Below, in pieces: positions 62,549 through 64,000 of a stretch of DNA of 64,000 nucleotides. The stretch spans positions 18,594 through 82,593 of the forward strand of contig JAKBLM010000014.1 in assembly GCA_021832085.1 (NCBI GenBank), read 5' to 3'. This DNA is from Acidobacteriota bacterium (GTDB taxonomy: Bacteria > Acidobacteriota > Terriglobia > Acidiferrales > UBA7541). Position 1 is the stretch's first letter; the number at the start of each line of letters is the position of its first letter. A program made the translations under genes and the position numbers. The notes below the pieces were generated by a model. That model did not search any database. It was not told the origin of the DNA and saw only the letters and a program-made list of their open reading frames with translations.

Positions 62549-62756
62549 CCACTGTGGCTTGAGGGACGGCAGTCGGAATTTCCGTCGATTAATTGGCTTT
62601 AGGCAATCTCGCACGCGGTGGCGAAGCGGGCTTTTTTGTGAAAAGGCCCAGCGGGAAGGGGGAAATGCCACAACCTCCGTCCGTTTCGGCGTCACTCGTG
62701 CGTCCGGAACCCTAAGAGAAAGAATAAGCTGCCGGGCAGGAACACGGCTTTCGTTT

Positions 62757-62772
62757 TGGCACGGAGGATGCT
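62757..62772 (+). promoter_or_regulatory. Sigma-54 (RpoN) promoter of the deacylase/Usp operon
   Basis: TGGCACGGAGGATGCT matches the -24/-12 consensus TGGCACGNNNNTTGCW at every defined position except one (A for the first T of the -12 element). GG at 62758-62759 and GC at 62770-62771 have the exact required spacing. The start of transcription would be near 62784, 35 bases before the ATG at 62819. Confidence 0.65.
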
Positions 62773-62818
62773 AACTAAAGGGCAGGATCAGTCTATCTTT
62801 TCGGGTCCGGAGGCGGCC

Positions 62819-63301
62819 ATGCAAGTGAGTGCCACCCGGTTGAGGCACGTACTCGCCCTGTACCGGGTTCCATACGCGATGATTCCACACGAGCCGGCGT
62901 TCAGTTCACAGATGACTGCAGCGACGATGCACGTGCCTGGCAAAGAGATGGCAAAAGCGGTGGTTTTGGAAGGCAAGGGGCAGAGCTACCTGGCGGTGTT
63001 GCCTGCCTCGCACCAAGTAGATCTGAATCGGTTCGGTGAAGTCGTTTGCGAACCGGTGCATCTGGCCAGCGAGGAGAAGATTCGGGAGCTGTTCCCGGAT
63101 TGCGAACTTGGCGCAATCCCTCCCTTCGGACGCCTTTATGGCGTGCCGGTTTACGTCGACGTCTCACTGGCCTTGGACCAGGAAATCGTCTTTCCCGCCG
63201 GAACCCATGACGCCGCGGTCAGAATGACTTACCAGGATTTTGAGGGCCTGGCGCGGCCGGAGGTATGTTCCTTCGCCTTGAAGGAAGCCGGACGACGTTA
63301 G
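62819..63301 (+). CDS. YbaK/prolyl-tRNA-deacylase-type aminoacyl-tRNA editing protein
   Basis: 160 residues from the ATG at 62819, preceded at five bases by GGAGG. It begins L-A-L-Y-R-V-P-Y-A-M-I-P-H-E-P and contains the family block G-K-E-M-A-K-A-V-V-L-E-G-K, then the C-terminal G-A-I-P-P-F-G-R-L-Y-G-V-P-V-Y-V-D. Such proteins hydrolyse wrongly charged tRNAs such as Cys-tRNA-Pro or Ala-tRNA-Pro; which one this handles cannot be told. In-frame codons upstream to 62756 overlap the sigma-54 promoter and are not part of the gene. It is followed by a universal stress protein 32 bases later. Confidence 0.82.
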   Translation: MQVSATRLRHVLALYRVPYAMIPHEPAFSSQMTAATMHVPGKEMAKAVVLEGKGQSYLAVLPASHQVDLNRFGEVVCEPVHLASEEKIRELFPDCELGAIPPFGRLYGVPVYVDVSLALDQEIVFPAGTHDAAVRMTYQDFEGLARPEVCSFALKEAGRR

Positions 63302-63333
63302 GGTGTCGGCGAGAAGGAGGGGAGGGAGCACCC

Positions 63334-63789
63334 ATGATCACAATCCTCTTGGGGATCGAGACCTCGGATTTCTCCGAGGAGGCCGTATCGGCTGTGCGCC
63401 GCCAGTTCCGCCCCGAGCAGGTTGTGATACACCTGCTCAACGTGATCGACCCAATGATCTACCTGCCACTCTATGAGGGCGCGATGCGCGATTTCGACCG
63501 CATAGAGGCCCTGCGCAACGAAAACCGGGAAAGCGCGAAGGAACTGGTGGAGCGAACGGCCAAAACCCTCCGCGACGCCGGCTACCAGGTGATCACCGCA
63601 GTCGAAGAGGGCGAGCCCCGAACGACTATCGTCGACTATGCCAAGCGCATCAAGGCCCAACTGATCGTCGTCGGTTCCCACGGCCGGCGCGGGCTGCCCC
63701 GTTTGCTGCTGGGCAGCGTCTCGGAATATGTGACGCGGCACGCGCCCTGCTCGGTTGAAATTATCCGCGAGTTGCCGCGCGCCGCCTGA
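63334..63789 (+). CDS. Universal stress protein (UspA family)
   Basis: 151 residues from the ATG at 63334, behind GGAGGGGAGGG. The N-terminus M-I-T-I-L-L-G-I-E-T-S-D-F-S opens the alpha/beta nucleotide-binding fold. The ATP-binding loop G-S-H-G-R-R-G-L-P-R-L-L-L-G-S-V-S (G-x2-G-x9-G-S/T) is intact, so it belongs to the ATP-binding subgroup. P-C-S-V-E-I-I-R-E ends the chain. Spacing suggests cotranscription with the deacylase gene under the sigma-54 promoter. A terminator follows. Confidence 0.9.
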   Translation: MITILLGIETSDFSEEAVSAVRRQFRPEQVVIHLLNVIDPMIYLPLYEGAMRDFDRIEALRNENRESAKELVERTAKTLRDAGYQVITAVEEGEPRTTIVDYAKRIKAQLIVVGSHGRRGLPRLLLGSVSEYVTRHAPCSVEIIRELPRAA

Positions 63790-63835
63790 TTTCCCTGCGG
63801 CGTGAGCCTCGCAGAGGTGTGCTGGTCCGCGCCGG

Positions 63836-63858
63836 CCGGCAGTTTGTGCCGGTTTTCC
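63836..63858 (+). terminator. Rho-independent terminator after the universal stress gene
   Basis: CCGGCA (63836-63841), a five-base loop and TGCCGG (63847-63852) form a 6-bp stem followed directly by TTTT. It lies about 50 bases after the Usp stop. Confidence 0.5.
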
Positions 63859-63931
63859 TCCGAAACTCCGACCCTAGTCTTCTGTATCGTAAATGTCTTT
63901 TCTAATACTCGGAACAGGTGCATAGTGAGGT

Positions 63932-64000
63932 ATGCCCCTTCCAGCCGCAGCCAAACTGGCCCTTTCGGGGTCGGAGCGTAAGCAGCTACTGGCACTCAGC
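63932..64000 (+). CDS. Start of a possible IS630-type transposase (partial)
   Basis: From the ATG at 63932 a frame stays open to the window end and reads MPLPAAAKLALSGSERKQLL. An opening of this kind (small-residue start, L-x-L-S/T-x-x-E/Q-R-x-x-L) resembles the N-terminus of IS630-family transposases. GTGAGG lies just before the ATG. Only 23 residues are visible, so the call is tentative. Confidence 0.3.
   Translation, partial: MPLPAAAKLALSGSERKQLLALS

Larger units (their letters stand above)
62440..62818. other. Divergent intergenic region of the hibernation factor and the deacylase gene
   Basis: 379 bases without a gene. It holds a 16-bp palindrome (62533-62548), a hairpin-like GGGCTTTTTTGTGAAAAGGCCC near 62629-62650 and a sigma-54 promoter for the plus-strand gene (62757-62772). 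No recognisable riboswitch or small RNA. Confidence 0.5.

Noticed and set aside
63636..63995. A minus-strand frame at the right edge
   Set aside because: It overlaps the universal stress gene and its terminator, and shows no family.

Overview
This is a high-GC chromosomal window that looks like Acidobacteriota. Pointers to that phylum are a tandem array of MacB-like permeases without ATPase domains (the ADOP type, acidobacterial duplicated orphan permease), a secreted protein with the VWFA-related acidobacterial domain, a secretin carrying an FG-GAP/VCBS propeller, a large BNR-repeat exoprotein, and hopanoid side-chain genes. The assignment is inferred from gene content; no marker gene such as 16S rRNA is present.

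Positions 1-18600 are mostly housekeeping and small accessory genes: the tail of an exported protein, a secretin with an inserted seven-repeat propeller, a DUF971 protein, an APC permease with a Usp-like C-terminus, thioredoxin reductase, an O-methyltransferase, an UPF0173 hydrolase, a ferredoxin, an Rrf2 regulator and DUF309. These are followed by an operon-like run of B3/B4 protein, GH57 glucanotransferase, Trm112-like protein and GT9 glycosyltransferase. A composite pseudogene (15864-16901) fuses the front of an FAD oxidoreductase to the tail of a membrane protein. Small minus-strand genes follow.

Positions 18699-23431 hold a tightly overlapping export operon: membrane fusion protein, TPR lipoprotein-like protein, MacB/FtsX permease and TolC-type channel. 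It has no ATPase. Positions 23574-27057 hold hpnJ, two small four-helix DMT/EamA proteins and hpnI with ATGA overlaps, which suggests a hopanoid head-group synthesis and translocation unit. A tRNA-Gln(CUG) follows. The minus strand from 32143 to 27239 carries MaoC hydratase, family III CoA-transferase, CitE-type lyase and the VWFA protein; the first three fit an itaconate/mesaconate/citramalyl-CoA route.

Positions 32413-60072 form a 27.6-kb plus-strand system: a membrane fusion protein, an ABC ATPase, seven near full-length ADOP permeases (one frameshifted) plus one truncated remnant, a BNR-repeat exoprotein inside the array, a second ATPase with an altered D-loop and signature motif, and a sigma-54 activator/histidine kinase pair. 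This is the most striking locus in the window.

The right end has two tandem paralogues of an unrecognised receiver-like family, a hibernation-factor/cold-shock fusion, and a YbaK-type deacylase plus universal stress protein behind a well-matched sigma-54 promoter. The window ends in the start of a possible IS630-type transposase.
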